Positions 32,466 to 42,849 of a DNA stretch of 64,000 nucleotides are shown piece by piece. The notes beneath the pieces are model-generated. The model saw nothing but the letters and a program-made list of their open reading frames with translations, ran no database searches and had not been told where the DNA came from. Both the position numbers and the translations under genes were made by a program. The stretch's first letter is position 1. Each line of letters opens with the position of its first letter. Source of the stretch: Ladona fulva (taxonomy: Eukaryota; Arthropoda; Insecta; Odonata; Libellulidae); contig KZ308479.1 in NCBI GenBank assembly GCA_000376725.2, positions 608,248 to 672,247 of the forward strand, given 5' to 3'.

Positions 32466-33221
32466 AAAGAAGATGAATTCGCAGAATATGTTTGTAAATG
32501 AAACGTAGAGGTAATCCACCAAAATAGTTTAAGCCCTCCAGGAGAATAAAACAAATTCATCTCGAGAGGTAAGAAATGCGGAATTCCTCGGGGAAAAAAA
32601 AGATAGAGGAATGGAAGACGTAATGATGGCCTATCTTTTCCGAGAGAGTACATTCTTCTTTTATCTTGCGAAACTTTATAATATTCCCCGCTAAGAATAT
32701 GTATTTGCGTTGGAAAGAACCGTCCGAAATGAAGCTTCTCTACTTATCGCGCCGCTTTATACACCGCACCTCTCCTTTTTTAAAGGAACCCCAAATAAGA
32801 AGGCGGAGCTATTCTTCTGCTCCCCTCGGCTCCAGCAGATGGTAATTAAGGGGGTGGTGATGGTTGGGAGGACAGGTAACGCTTCCACCGGAGGCTTTCG
32901 TAATGTGGGTTGCCATCGCTGCGTAAAAAATCAAACAAGCGAACCTGTAATCCTTGTTTACGAACCATTAGAGAGAGCGATGCGAAGTTGACGAAAGCAG
33001 GAATTTGGAGACGAATTCCTCAGGCGTTGGCGCCGAGAAAGGGGGAATCCGATTCACTGCTTCGTATCGAGTCCTGGCTTCCAATCTTGCTCTGGGTCAG
33101 GATTGTTGATTATTATAATATTGGAAGTGCGTTTCTCTTTACAAAGGCGATTTTCAATTAGAAAGATCATAAAAATGGCTATCTGTGACGTAAGTTTGGT
33201 CGATTTAGCATATCTTAGATT
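32466..33221. other. Non-coding DNA, moderately GC-rich at 32740-33060
   Basis: Two overlapping plus frames (32710-32991 and 32910-33161) are unrecognised. No repeat seen. Confidence 0.35.
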
Positions 33222-33480
33222 TTAGATTTAGATTTATGCCCCACTAGCCACCAGTGGCGTATGGCAGGGGATGTATTATCATCTTACCTATTCTACCTTA
33301 TTAGTTCCTCTGATGCTATTCGGATAGGACGACGAAAAGTAACTATGTTTTACTGATTACTTCCTTGTAACGCTTCGTCGATGCCTTCGGAGATCGCGCT
33401 CGTATTTTACCGGAATTACAATGTCTTTTAATTCGCCTAAAAATTCCGAACCGATTCTTCCTTACAAGAAACAAGTAAAG
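33222..33480 (-). mobile_element. LINE 3'-end fragment, variant family
   Basis: Minus strand ends CCCCTGCCATACGCCACTGG, TGGCTAGTGGGGCATAAATC, TAAATCTAAAATCTAAG: the same kind of end as the FFPRTI family but with a different hexamer-like tail. Upstream sequence is compatible with a diverged RT C-terminus (IGSEFLGELKDIVIP-like). Confidence 0.6.
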
Positions 33481-33529
33481 TAACAAATAAATAGTAAATA
33501 GTAAATGTTAGAGGCTTACTTCTCCACTT

Positions 33530-33670
33530 GAAACGCAATGTCTGTACAGACTGTAGTCGTCAGCCTGAAGATTGGTTCGAACCTCATCCCTCCACCATAA
33601 GCATTGAAAGAAGAGCAAAATGAGGAGTGAGGTAGTTTGTCTTTACTTCCCTAAGACAAAATGCTAAGAA
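33530..33670 (+). repeat. T165 element, single unit
   Basis: AATGTCTGTACAG (left end), CAGCCTGAAGATTGGTTCG, AACCTCATCCCTCCACCAT, GCAAAATGAGGAGTGAGGTA, GTTTGTCTTTACTTCCC. The constant right domain is absent. Confidence 0.65.
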
Positions 33671-33714
33671 TCAGCGAGGGATACTCAAATATTTTGGGAC
33701 GCACGATAGGAATC

Positions 33715-34010
33715 TCCATAAGATAGAACATTTAAACAAAGGCTTAATTTACTGAATAAGTTCAGAGAAAACACGTTCACAGATGATGTAGCCGATATAA
33801 TGCATTCTCCATTTTACGAAGGCGTTTTTGAAACCGCGAACGAACAGGGAAATAAATGCTAGAAATAATAGTTTCAAAATTTTCTTTTATTCCGCGAACG
33901 ATACGCGAAAGTAATCGATTAGGGAAGTAGAGTCACGGTGCAAACACCCTCTGCCACACGTCGAAAGGCGGCTTTCTGGGAACTTACATAGACATAGATA
34001 TAGGTCGATA
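33715..34010 (+). mobile_element. LINE 3'-end fragment (FFPRTI family)
   Basis: Plus strand translates LNKFRENTFTDDVADI near 33760, then has an RT tail over 33880-33915 (FIPRTIRES-like). The end is CTCTGCCACACGTCGAAAGG, CGGCTTTCTGGGAAC, TAGACATAGATATAG. Confidence 0.75.
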
Positions 34011-34597
34011 TTGTATTTGTACTTTAAATTTCCGCTTTTTACGTAGCTATACTTTTGATTTCTTAAAATGGCGGAGATTGCCAAGTGGTGAATTATCAAA
34101 ATAAACTTAGCTCGATAAAAAATTTTTGCCCATAATAAAATAGATGCTGTATGTCTTACTAAGGCCTAATAATGTATCTTTTATTTAAGTGAAGAAAAAT
34201 ACCTCTGTCGCATCTTGGTCGCCTTTCCGTGTTTTCATCGAAATCTTGAGTTTAAAATTCGACTTTTACACAAACTTTTTCACCTTTCTGTGTGAAATTG
34301 GATTGGACATGAAAGCCCCATATACTACATAGTTCATTTTAAAAAATATACGCAAGAATATGTTGAATAATTCAAGGTTGTGCACACATTAGTCATTGCA
34401 CCACTTCACGTTTTCAGTTCCCCACTCTTGAGTTACGCGCCGAATCTGTTAATGAAAAACTACGGATATGTAGAAGTGATTTCAAAATGTTGCCCTCGTC
34501 ATGTCTTTTGCTGTATATACATTTATTCACGTTGGTATTTAACGATTAAAAATAGTGTGGTATTTTTCCTTATACTATTATTCGTTATACATGTGAG
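34011..34597. other. AT-rich non-coding DNA
   Basis: No recognisable feature. The 34380-34604 frame is hydrophobic but unrecognised and ends inside a LINE tail. Confidence 0.4.
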
Positions 34598-34645
34598 AAT
34601 GTAAAGACTAAGAAGTCTCAATCCCGCCCTTATTAATGACGTTTT
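34598..34645 (+). mobile_element. LINE 3' tail remnant, hairpin type
   Basis: AGACTAAGAAGTCTCAATCC then CGCCCTTATTAATGACG. The AGACT/AGTCT stem is intact; the AATAAA box is weak. Confidence 0.55.
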
Positions 34646-34769
34646 ATCACTGTTATTGTTCAGTGTTCAGTGGCGATCTTAAGACAAGTAAAGACTTCGT
34701 TCTGTTAAGGGATTCTTGAGATAATATCGGGAATTGCATTGGAATAAGCTTCCTATATTGTATTTCTTA

Positions 34770-35255
34770 TCATGGCTGATCGATAGATCGACAAGATAGT
34801 AACAGGTTTCGATAGATTTCCCAGCTTATACCTTGTCGAACTATCGAAATGATTCTATTACATCAAAGAAATACTTAACAATGAATGTATTCGTTTTAGA
34901 GTTGACTTTTACTTTTTTAGCATAATACTCGATAAAAAATAAAGCCCACCAACACATGAGGTTATAAGCGTTTCACGAACTAGAGTAGTTGAAAGATCGA
35001 TAGATCGAACTTTTACGACTGGAGCTCGAATAAGTGAAAAGCGAATACTCGAGGCCTGTGAGTAAAACTCGCCAAACAGGCATTAAGCATATTGCATATA
35101 AGACTCACAACTACATCGATATCAAATGATAGCGATTTAGTTGTGATTTAGAATCGATATATCGAACCCTTACGATAAGAACTCCAATAAGTAGATAGCG
35201 ACAAACACGATGGTTGTTTGCAGAGTTCGCTAAATCAGGCATTCGCACACTAATT
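34770..35255 (+). repeat. CGATA-rich direct repeats
   Basis: Two direct repeats about 155-160 bp apart (about 34992-35095 and 35150-35255) share ATCGATA-ATCGAAC, TTACGA, GAACTCCAATAAGT/GAGCTCGAATAAGT and AGGCATT. CGATA or its complement occurs at least eight times between 34776 and 35180. It may be a local duplication, or a cluster of sites resembling the insect DRE/BEAF motif (TATCGATA/CGATA). The sequence alone cannot separate these. Confidence 0.5.
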
Positions 35256-35289
35256 TGAGGGAGACCGCGAACCATCCGGAGAAAGTTTA

Positions 35290-35620
35290 GAGTCTATGTA
35301 ACGTCCAAATGGAGTCGGAAGCGGCCCCAGAAGTTGGCGAAGAAAGAAGTGGAGGAAAATGGCGGCTGGAGAAAGCGAAAGGAAGGCTGGTCCAATGGCG
35401 CGCGAAGATAGAGAAATCCCCGAGAGCAGTGCGAGAATTCAAAACATTCCAATTACGGGTTCAATTCCAACGGAGAGAGAGTCTGCAGCATCCTGCGTTG
35501 CCATATTCACCCCTCGTTCGCAGTGTAGTTCTCGAGGAGGTCGCTGGAGGGCGTTGAGGGCGAGCGGAAACACGTGTCCCCTTCGCTTCTTCGAACCCGC
35601 ACTTCGGTTAGTTCGCCGTG
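35290..35620 (+). other. GC-rich island with open frames
   Basis: Sharp rise in GC and CpG after the CGATA-rich repeats. Two overlapping plus-strand frames (82 codons from 35309, starting MESEAAPEVGEE; 89 codons from 35359) are charged and unrecognised. It could be a first exon or 5' leader, but I see no convincing donor site or domain. Listed as unassigned. Confidence 0.25.
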
Positions 35621-37100
35621 GAAATTAGTCACTTCATATCCAGCACAGACTGGTTTGGTATCCCAAGACCTCTTAGATGCAGTGATGTAAATCAGGATCC
35701 GTAACTGTTATTCGTCTGGTCCTTTTCACCCGTCAGAAAAGTGTGGAAACGACTGGTAGAGCAGCCGAAATCTCAATACATTTATATAGATTAACCTTAA
35801 TATTATATTAAATGCCTCTCGCAACGCCACTCTACCGATTTCTCTATTGCACGGTGTTTGAATAGAAACTGGGAAGGTTTCAGGTTAAATTTTCACCAAA
35901 TTATTCCTGATTTCGTTTCTTATGATCTGATTACGTTCCTATTATTCTACTAGGTAAACAAGGTTCTTACATAACTACTACTAGCATATTCCCAAACAAA
36001 GGAAAGGAAGTAACTACTGTTCGCACTAACAATTTATTGAATTAAATGTTATTTTCCTCTATTAAGTAAACTCTCTTATACGTTCACGTTTTCGAGAAAA
36101 ATTAAGTATGAACGCTGCAAACGTTACATAGTATTGTTACGTTACAATGCAAGTACAAGAAAACACCAAACAAGTTAAAATCGATACTTAAAGAATTAGT
36201 TGCGTGATAAGATTTTGATTAATATTCATTTATCAAAATCTTACCATATCACATTAAATCTTCTATCGTCCTCTTACCGAGGAAGGTTACATTTGCACTA
36301 GCACTAACAGAGGGGCTCTAATACCTATGTACTTCATTTACATAAATTAAATTTATTTGCTCGATTGAAATATTTAGTGTACACCCTCGAAAGGATATTG
36401 AAAAACCCGTTTCCGAGGGACCGAATTTTGAGCAGGACATGTCGCTTGGATCGATATTCGATTGTCAACTTTATAGGAAATCGAAACAAGTACTGCCTCA
36501 TTAATTAACGTCTAAATGAATACACCAGTTCCATTACTCATAGAATTAGACCAATTTCTGATTGCTTGCTAAGTATAGTGACACGCCAAGAAAATGTGTA
36601 TTCGTCAGTTATATTGATCGCTTCGAAGCTAACAATTTCTGATAAGCCAACTTTCGAAAGCTTTCCGTCGGCTGAGGATGTTTCTATTCTGAGCATAACT
36701 CCACAGATCGCTATGCTTCTCAAACTCCGCTGTTCATGCGTGGGATTCGAAGGAAGAGTTCCGAGAATATTTTCCGAACGGAGTTCAGTCTGCCAAAGAA
36801 GCGGGCGATAGAATTCAGTTGCATTGATGTTGCAGATGAGCTCATTCCCGCCAAATCGGCGCTTTCCCATTGGCCGTTTGGCATTCCCAACGATGACCGC
36901 AAAATAGAGGCCACATTTTTAAATAAATAAGGTTGAGACACTTGGCTATTATTAGGCATCATCGACTCCCTTTTTGATGTTTGCTATTCAACAATGCTGC
37001 ATTATTATGTATTGTATTTAACATTGTCAGTCATTATATTCCTCCTTGTAGTTATGACATGTTTACACCGTAGTTAAACACTATTTATTGAGGCCATTGT
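35621..37100. other. Non-coding DNA
   Basis: A GC-moderate stretch at 36540-36960 has antiparallel frames (110 codons minus, 81 codons plus) with no known domain. The remainder is AT-rich and empty of recognised features. Confidence 0.35.
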
Positions 37101-37228
37101 ATTACAGTATTGTTAAAAGTACTTCGACAGCTGAGACCAATTCGAACGTAAGCCCCCACTGGGAATCGAACCCGGGACCGCTTTTTCTGAAGTCGAACGG
37201 GTTGCCCACTTGGCTAACCGGGAGCCCA
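37101..37228 (-). mobile_element. tRNA-derived SINE, family A
   Basis: Minus strand: GGGCTCCCGGTTAGCCAAGT, perfect B box in CCGGGTTCGATTCCC, tail GTCGAAGTACTTTTAACAAT. The head is close to the 55890 copy. ATTGTAT occurs on both flanks as a possible target duplication. Confidence 0.75.
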
Positions 37229-37269
37229 ATGTAATTGTATGATGTAATTTTACTACAATATGAAAATTA

Positions 37270-39105
37270 TTTTCATGGTTACAAAATCTTATTTACTTAA
37301 TAATTACACCAAGAGTTAACTTATTGAGTTGATAAAACACTCTCTATTAAATTAGTTTTCATTAGACCTGAAATAGCATTAATATTCAAGGTGTTACTTA
37401 ATACGTTAGATTTTCAGATTTCCAGGTAAATAATTACAATACACTAATTATCGCATATTAATTACCATGACAATTACATTAATGAATTGATATAACTTTC
37501 ACTTGAAAATGAGTTACCAATAGACCAAAGATAGCATAAATATCCTACGTAAGTGCCTTATTACCTATTACGTTACATTTTTTAGGTTTCCAGGAAGATA
37601 ATTACCAAGACAATTGTATTAGTGAATTAATACAACTCTCTATTCTATTAAAAATGAGTTGCAATTAGACCTAAGTTAAAATAAAAATCCAACGTCACTG
37701 CCTTATTACCCATTACGTTACAATTGTCATGTTTCCTTTTATAACTTCTCAACAATCGTAGCGGCTCCGGGGCTAACGAAAACCTTACCTAAGCAACTCA
37801 TTGTTGATTGATTAACTTACTGATTTGATTATCTCTTTGTTGATGGATATCCAATACCCTATGCCAATAACAGCTTAATTGACAATAACCTCCTCGTCAC
37901 GAACAATGACCAGTTCCACATTAGTTTTAGTCTTTCACTCCACTTTCCGTTGAGTACTGCCTTTCCATCTTCCAGAGACGGACGCATCACTTGCTTTACA
38001 GCCGGTCCTGCCTTCGAAATCACACGCATATACATATAGGTAACTATCCGTTCGTTCACGATGAAATAACGGCGCACCTCTACTTTACTTTCCACGGTTT
38101 GAACCGCAAAGAAACGAAGATGATCCGATAGTATCTTCGAGTTGCATCCAACTTTTTCGGCGGCGTTGTGCACATTCGCGACTCGAGCGGGCGATAAAGG
38201 AGTGCAAGCGGTGACATTGCATCGTCGGAGGTGATTCCTGAGAGAAGTACGGGATGTCCGCAAGACACGTCGGTAATAAAAGGCATTCTACAGGTAGAGA
38301 GGTCGATAACTGTGTTTCAATGAATCGAAGGAAAGAGGCCATGTTGGAGTGGGGGGAGGGGCCCAACGGGAGCCCGCCTCCAGGCCGGCCCCCGACTGCG
38401 CGCTCTACACACACCGCCCTCAGGTAATTGCCATACTCTGCTTCCCGTTCCGATGCCTCATGCATCGAACTTCGTAAGATAGACCTAAATTCGCTTTGGA
38501 GACGTTATCGGGTGTTTATTCCTCTTTACCTCTCATGCAAGATGCGGAAGAAATGTTAATAACTCCCTTGGAACGCTTAGATAAAACGGTAAGCGCTACT
38601 GAAATGGCTGATGGAACAGAGATCGCTAATCTTAACATTTGCCCTTTCGTAAGGGTCACAAGAAGAAACATCTCATTTCCTTTGTCTCAATCTTGCTCAG
38701 GGATAAGAATATAAAAAAGCTACTGAAATAAGCTGAACATTGGCATTCATCTTGGAATCTCCATATTAATTATTTATTTACTTTACAATTTCGCTGCAGA
38801 TAGAACGAATCTGAACAACAAAGAGATGATTAAATCAATTAGTTAATCAACCTACAATGAGTTACAAAGGTTAGGATTTTGTTAGCACCGAAACCGCTAC
38901 GATTGTTGAGAAGGTCTAGAAGGAAACTTGAAAATTATAACGTAATGGGTAATGAGGCCGTTACGTTGGATACTTTTACTATCTTAGGACTAATTGTAAC
39001 TTATTACCAAATGAAAATTATATCAATTCATTCATACAATTGTCCTGGTAATTATTGCAACTCTCTCTCTGGAAACCTAATAAATCTAATGTAATAATTA
39101 ATAAG
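37270..39105. mobile_element. foldback-like element with long inverted arms
   Basis: The left arm's inner part (37725-37842) is an inverted copy of 38816-38940. Both carry CTTCTCAACAATCGTAGCGG, a GGGCTAAC/GTGCTAAC block, AACTCATTGT, TTGATTAACT and ATCTCTTTGTTG, at roughly 80% identity by eye. Outside this the left arm has three tandem units of about 145-158 bp (GAGTT-CAATAGACC-AAGATAGCAT..., CTTATTACC-ATTACGTTACA). The right arm has one inverted unit (about 38941-39105). The ~970 bp centre (37843-38815) is GC-rich around 38080-38480, with unrecognised frames of 126-134 codons. Long arms with internal tandem repeats are typical of Foldback-type DNA elements. No transposase is seen. Confidence 0.7.
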
Positions 39106-39119
39106 ATATTCTCCGCATA

Positions 39120-39262
39120 TAACATTGTGGCTCAGTAAGAAAAACAAGGAATATCCACATAACTTATCATCTTCCATAATAATCCTCATTCCCCAAACCT
39201 TAAGACAACTAATGGTAAAATGTACACCTCTGGGGCCAACTAGCTGATAACTTTACAGACAC
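39120..39262 (-). repeat. T165 element, single degenerate unit
   Basis: CATTGTGGCTCAGTAAGAAA, TCATCTTCCATAATAATCC, TCATTCCCC, then GATAACTTTACAGACACAAA (family outer end). It abuts the right arm of the foldback-like element. Confidence 0.6.
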
Positions 39263-39814
39263 AAAGGCAGATATGGATATGGACAGATATGGAAGAAAGT
39301 AATTCATAAAATTCAGAGGTGACACTTCTTGGGAATACGTATGAAACAAGATTCTGTTTCATAATTCTATTGGTTACCACCAGATATTTCAGAAAAAAAT
39401 AAATGATTGTTCATTTAGATTGTTCCTCTCGAACGCTGTTACTTTAAAGCCTTTAAAGGACCAACTGTTAAAAAATAAACTGTGGACTTAAAGTAGCAGT
39501 TAACACCAGTTTGTCAACATTTCATTATTGAAACCATAGTATATATTTGTAAACAGTTAACATTTCTTAATGAAGTAAGCATATCGAGGTGTAATCTGCT
39601 GGATCATCTCCATGACGACACCGTAAAGGGAAACACTTGATGAGCTCATATATAATGTATATTTTTTGTGTAATTCGCTAAGTGTATCTCTTTAACAATA
39701 AGACGTGTGTCGTAATACTCTTGAGTTACTGGGTAATGTCCCTGGAGCGAAACGCCGCTTTCTTAGGTTAAGAGTCGATAGTCACAGCGACATTTCAAAT
39801 TTAAACAGAGGGTT

Positions 39815-39900
39815 TGATGGAACGGAAGACTTTTAGTCTCAATCTCGCCCAAATAAATATGTTTACTATTATATTTATTATTATTACAGTTGTTGCTGTC
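39815..39900 (+). mobile_element. LINE 3' tail in duplication copy 1
   Basis: AAGACTTTTAGTCTCAATCT, CGCCCAAATAAATATG, then TTATTATTATTAC. Perfect AGACT/AGTCT stem. Its identical partner is at 42764-42849. Confidence 0.65.
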
Positions 39901-39973
39901 GCTATTGTTATTATATAAAGTTCAACAAACTGGCTACAAGAGTTTGTCAACAATCGCTACATTTAGCAACGCT

Positions 39974-40364
39974 TCAACAAACAAAACAGCATAGTGAACG
40001 AACTTCTGGAACAACAATGACCGCCATGAAAGATGGCGGATATGGTGAAATGGAGCCAATAACAAAAGAACGTCGAAAAACATTTATGTTCGAATCGAAG
40101 TCCGAGCCAATCTTGCCACACGCCATGCGTTTCTTTCCCCGAACGAGATTACGGCGATCTCTTCGACATTGCGATCGAGTGGAAAATTCGAATCGAATAA
40201 CCCAGTCGATCGCGGCTCCAATCGCCATTAATTCCATTCTGGGGCGCATTGTTCTGCGTTTCCGACACTTTGATAAATCGCCCGCATTTGCGATAAATAA
40301 GCGACGCTCCGCCTGCAATTCGCGACAAACGACCTTCCGCTCGTTATTAACTAATTTGGGGTGA
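39974..40364. other. GC-richer block with antiparallel frames
   Basis: A plus frame of 115 codons (40017-40364) and a minus frame of 114 codons (39974-40318) overlap almost completely. They are exactly repeated at 42966-43313 and 42923-43267. I do not recognise either product. Overlap in opposite directions and identity at the DNA level are both explained by composition and recent duplication, so neither is called as a gene. Confidence 0.3.
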
Positions 40365-40880
40365 CAAAAGACGGTCGCGAAAAAAAAGGACAGCGAGGCG
40401 ACTTTACGCTTGGATTCGGAGTGTCCGCGCTAAAGAGCGGCGTTTACATTTTCGGGGCTAATTAAATGAATCGAAAGAGGAAGGGACGAAGGAATTTGAG
40501 GAAGGAAAAATATACGATGAGGTTTGTTTAGTGAACAAGTTTAGCGATGGGGGCAGCACCATCGGTCAGTCTCCCTGGGAATACTCGAAGAAAATGAACA
40601 GTGTCATAATTTATATGAAGAAGTTTCCATGAGGAATCAACTGTTCAACTTAAAAAAAAAGTTATTTGAAGGACGGAATAAATTGCGTCAATGTGAGAAT
40701 CGGTTTCTAAAAAGAAATCAGGTCACAGTTAACTTTACTTATCGAACCTTTCTTTTATACTTGCAACCGATTCAGTAAAAATTACTTTTGGTACTTTTGT
40801 ATGCGGTGGTCCTTAAACCAATGCAATTGCAATGCAGTAATCCAGACTCGACCGACACAAGAAAATGGTACAATGTACTA

Positions 40881-40950
40881 AGGAGACGGAATGGCTAGTG
40901 CGCTAGCTTTCTAACTCTGAGGTCCCGGGTTCGAGTCATGGCTAACCCAG
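40881..40950 (+). mobile_element. tRNA-derived SINE, family C, damaged B box
   Basis: Same head as 43834-43903, but the B-box region reads GGGTTCGAGTCATGG, which breaks the T-stem kept as GTCCCGG in copy 2. See also 5312-5405. Confidence 0.6.
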
Positions 40951-41269
40951 TTTTTCCGTTCTAGGGAATGGGAGTTAGCGATCGTAGTTTTTATCTGTGG
41001 TAGTCCAAACCATTTAAACGGATATAATCGGGGGGTGCTGTTTCCATGAAAGAAATATTAATAAAAATTGCAGACAATACATAGATGAACCTTCAAAATA
41101 TTCTAATACTCAATACATGTTCAATAGCAAGAATTTTTCTTAACCATCATAAGGACCAATAAAACAATAGTCGAGCTTAATCCACTTTGTAAAATATGTG
41201 TCTAGGATACAGAAAATTTCCAGTATTCATTTCTGAGAAGGGAATAAATAATAATCAATAATAATATTA

Positions 41270-41360
41270 ATGATAACAATATTTTTTATTTATTTTAATG
41301 TTTTTGTTATTTAATACATTGATGTTCCGTCAGGTGAAACCTGTCGACGGGACATATATA
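41270..41360 (-). mobile_element. LINE 3' end, same family as the 62-63 kb LINE
   Basis: Minus strand: GTCCCGTCGACAGGTTTCAC, CTGACGGAACATCAATG, then AATAAATAAAAAATATTG. The end of the LINE at 62076-63215 reads GTCCTGTCGATAGACTGTTA, GTCTGAAAGGGCGTTAATG. The two share framework positions, while the hairpin stem changes from AGACT/AGTCT to AGGT/ACCT. Repeated at 44223-44313. Confidence 0.65.
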
Positions 41361-41394
41361 TATGTACATAAATGTATGCAGCTAAATTGCTACA

Positions 41395-41470
41395 ATAATA
41401 ACAGTAATAATAACAATGATAATAACAGTAATAATAAGAATGGTAATAACAATAATCACAACTCAATTAA
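41395..41470 (+). repeat. AATAAC-type microsatellite
   Basis: Imperfect (AATAAC/AATAAT/GATAAC)n giving an asparagine-rich frame. Same at 44348-44423. Confidence 0.85.
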
Positions 41471-41566
41471 GAAAAATGTATAGGAACATGTGACTTGGTT
41501 AAGACCCGTCACGAGTTTAAAGCCAATACCCTAAAAAAAGAGAAAAAGTTATAATAATAATAATAT

Positions 41567-41567
41567 N
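41567..41567. other. unresolved base at duplication boundary
   Basis: A single N lies exactly where copy 1 stops matching copy 2. It is probably an assembly join. Confidence 0.8.
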
Positions 41568-41679
41568 TTTAATTTTATATGATGTAATTTGTTTCATGTA
41601 TTTTTATATTCATACGTGTATTATTATTATGCGTTATGTATATTGTTCAAATACTGCCTACGGGAGGTTTTTGGAGGTT

Positions 41680-41815
41680 TTTCCCTCCCATATTTGGCGA
41701 ATGCCAGGCAGTTTTCAAATTATCATGTTATACTTCCCTCCAGCGTTGCCACCTGGCCAAATGGCCAAATTGCAATGCAAATTTTAATAATAAACGATAG
41801 ATAGACTTTTTCTTT
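41680..41815 (+). mobile_element. LINE 3' tail (TGGCC/GGCCA hairpin)
   Basis: GCCACCTGGCCAAATGGCCA, AATTGCAATGCAAATTTTAA, TAATAAACGATAGATAGAC. 5-bp stem, AATAAA-like box and (GATA)n tail. Confidence 0.55.
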
Positions 41816-41884
41816 ATCTTCAAAATTAAAATTCAAAATTTGTCCTTAATTTACCAAATGGTAAACTTAAATAGCAAAATTTTT

Positions 41885-42150
41885 TTATGATACCAGTAGA
41901 TTTAGTAGTGGTGGCACAGGGTGTCCACGATTATTAACTACATTGTCGTTTATCATCGGAAATAACTCATCTCTAATAATTTCCTCATTATTCCTGTAAT
42001 GCTGGAGGAACTTTTTAGAGGAATAATAATTTATGGGATTACTTAAGTCCCTGATGTAAAATCTGTGTATGTTAAGTGTAAAATCTGTGTATGTATGCTT
42101 TTCCATGGCATAATCAATAATTTCACTAAAATCGTCGTCAAAAACGTCCT
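41885..42150 (-). pseudogene. PIF/Harbinger transposase N-terminal fragment
   Basis: On the minus strand: FYIRDLSNPINYYSSKKFLQ, then HYRNNEEIIRDELFPMINDN and RGHPVPPLLNLLVS before a stop. Harbinger (HARBI1-like) transposases start with a region of this form: RDRxxPFxxYxDEEFxxRFRxSKExVxxLLxxI, then RxxxxxPLLQLLxALRFxA. The fragment stops where the next helix (LRFYATG) should follow, and the DDE catalytic region is absent. It lies wholly within the spacer between the two 1.9-kb copies. It is a fragment of a dead transposon. Confidence 0.8.
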
Positions 42151-42763
42151 ACGCTTTCTTAACCTATTCTTACCAATTTCGATGATAATTTAGAAGTATC
42201 TATATCTGAAGCAGTTTTAGATAAGTTGAAAAATGTACCTCCTTAACATAAAATATTTCACAAAATGATAACATTAATGGCTCAGCTAGAAGTAGCACCT
42301 TAACGAAAACATCCCAGTCTAATTAGAATAACCATACCAAGTTTTAAGAAAAAATCTGCGTTTTAACCTTTAAATTTGATAATTAAATCCTTAGACGGCA
42401 GCTTCTCTCCAGATTTTCCGCCATCTTGTTTGTTTACAAAACGATCTATGAGCACTCCGAGTGTACATCCAACGAAACTCATAAGGCGAGTGCATATAGC
42501 ACTCATTCTGAGACTAAAAATTCGGCACAAGCACTCAAGTGTTGATTTGTGACGTATTGAGTGTTAGTGGCCACTCGAGTGTCGTCTAAAAATTCGGCCC
42601 ATAATGTATATTTTTTGTGTAATTCGCTAAGTGTATCTCTTTAACAATAAGACGTGTGTCGTAATACTCTTGAGTTACTGGGTAATGTCCCTGGAGCGAA
42701 ACGCCGCTTTCTTAGGTTAAGAGTCGATAGTCACAGCGACATTTCAAATTTAAACAGAGGGTT

Positions 42764-42849
42764 TGATGGAACGGAAGACTTTTAGTCTCAATCTCGCCCA
42801 AATAAATATGTTTACTATTATATTTATTATTATTACAGTTGTTGCTGTC
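42764..42849 (+). mobile_element. LINE 3' tail in duplication copy 2
   Basis: Identical to 39815-39900. Confidence 0.65.

Larger units (their letters stand above)
39652..41566 (+). repeat. 1.9-kb direct duplication, copy 1
   Basis: Near-identical to 42601-44519 (offset 2949, rising to 2953 after small indels). It starts ATAATGTATATTTTTTGTG and ends in (AAT)n immediately before the N at 41567. It contains, in order, a LINE tail (39815-39900), a GC-richer block with antiparallel 114-115 codon frames (39974-40364), a damaged SINE C (40881-40950), an inverted LINE tail (41270-41360) and an AATAAC-type microsatellite (41395-41470). Confidence 0.95.

Noticed and set aside
39974..40364. Antiparallel 114/115-codon frames, perfectly conserved at 42923-43313
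   Set aside because: Conservation is at the DNA level across the whole 1.9-kb duplicate, including non-coding parts, so it is not evidence of coding. The two frames overlap in opposite directions.
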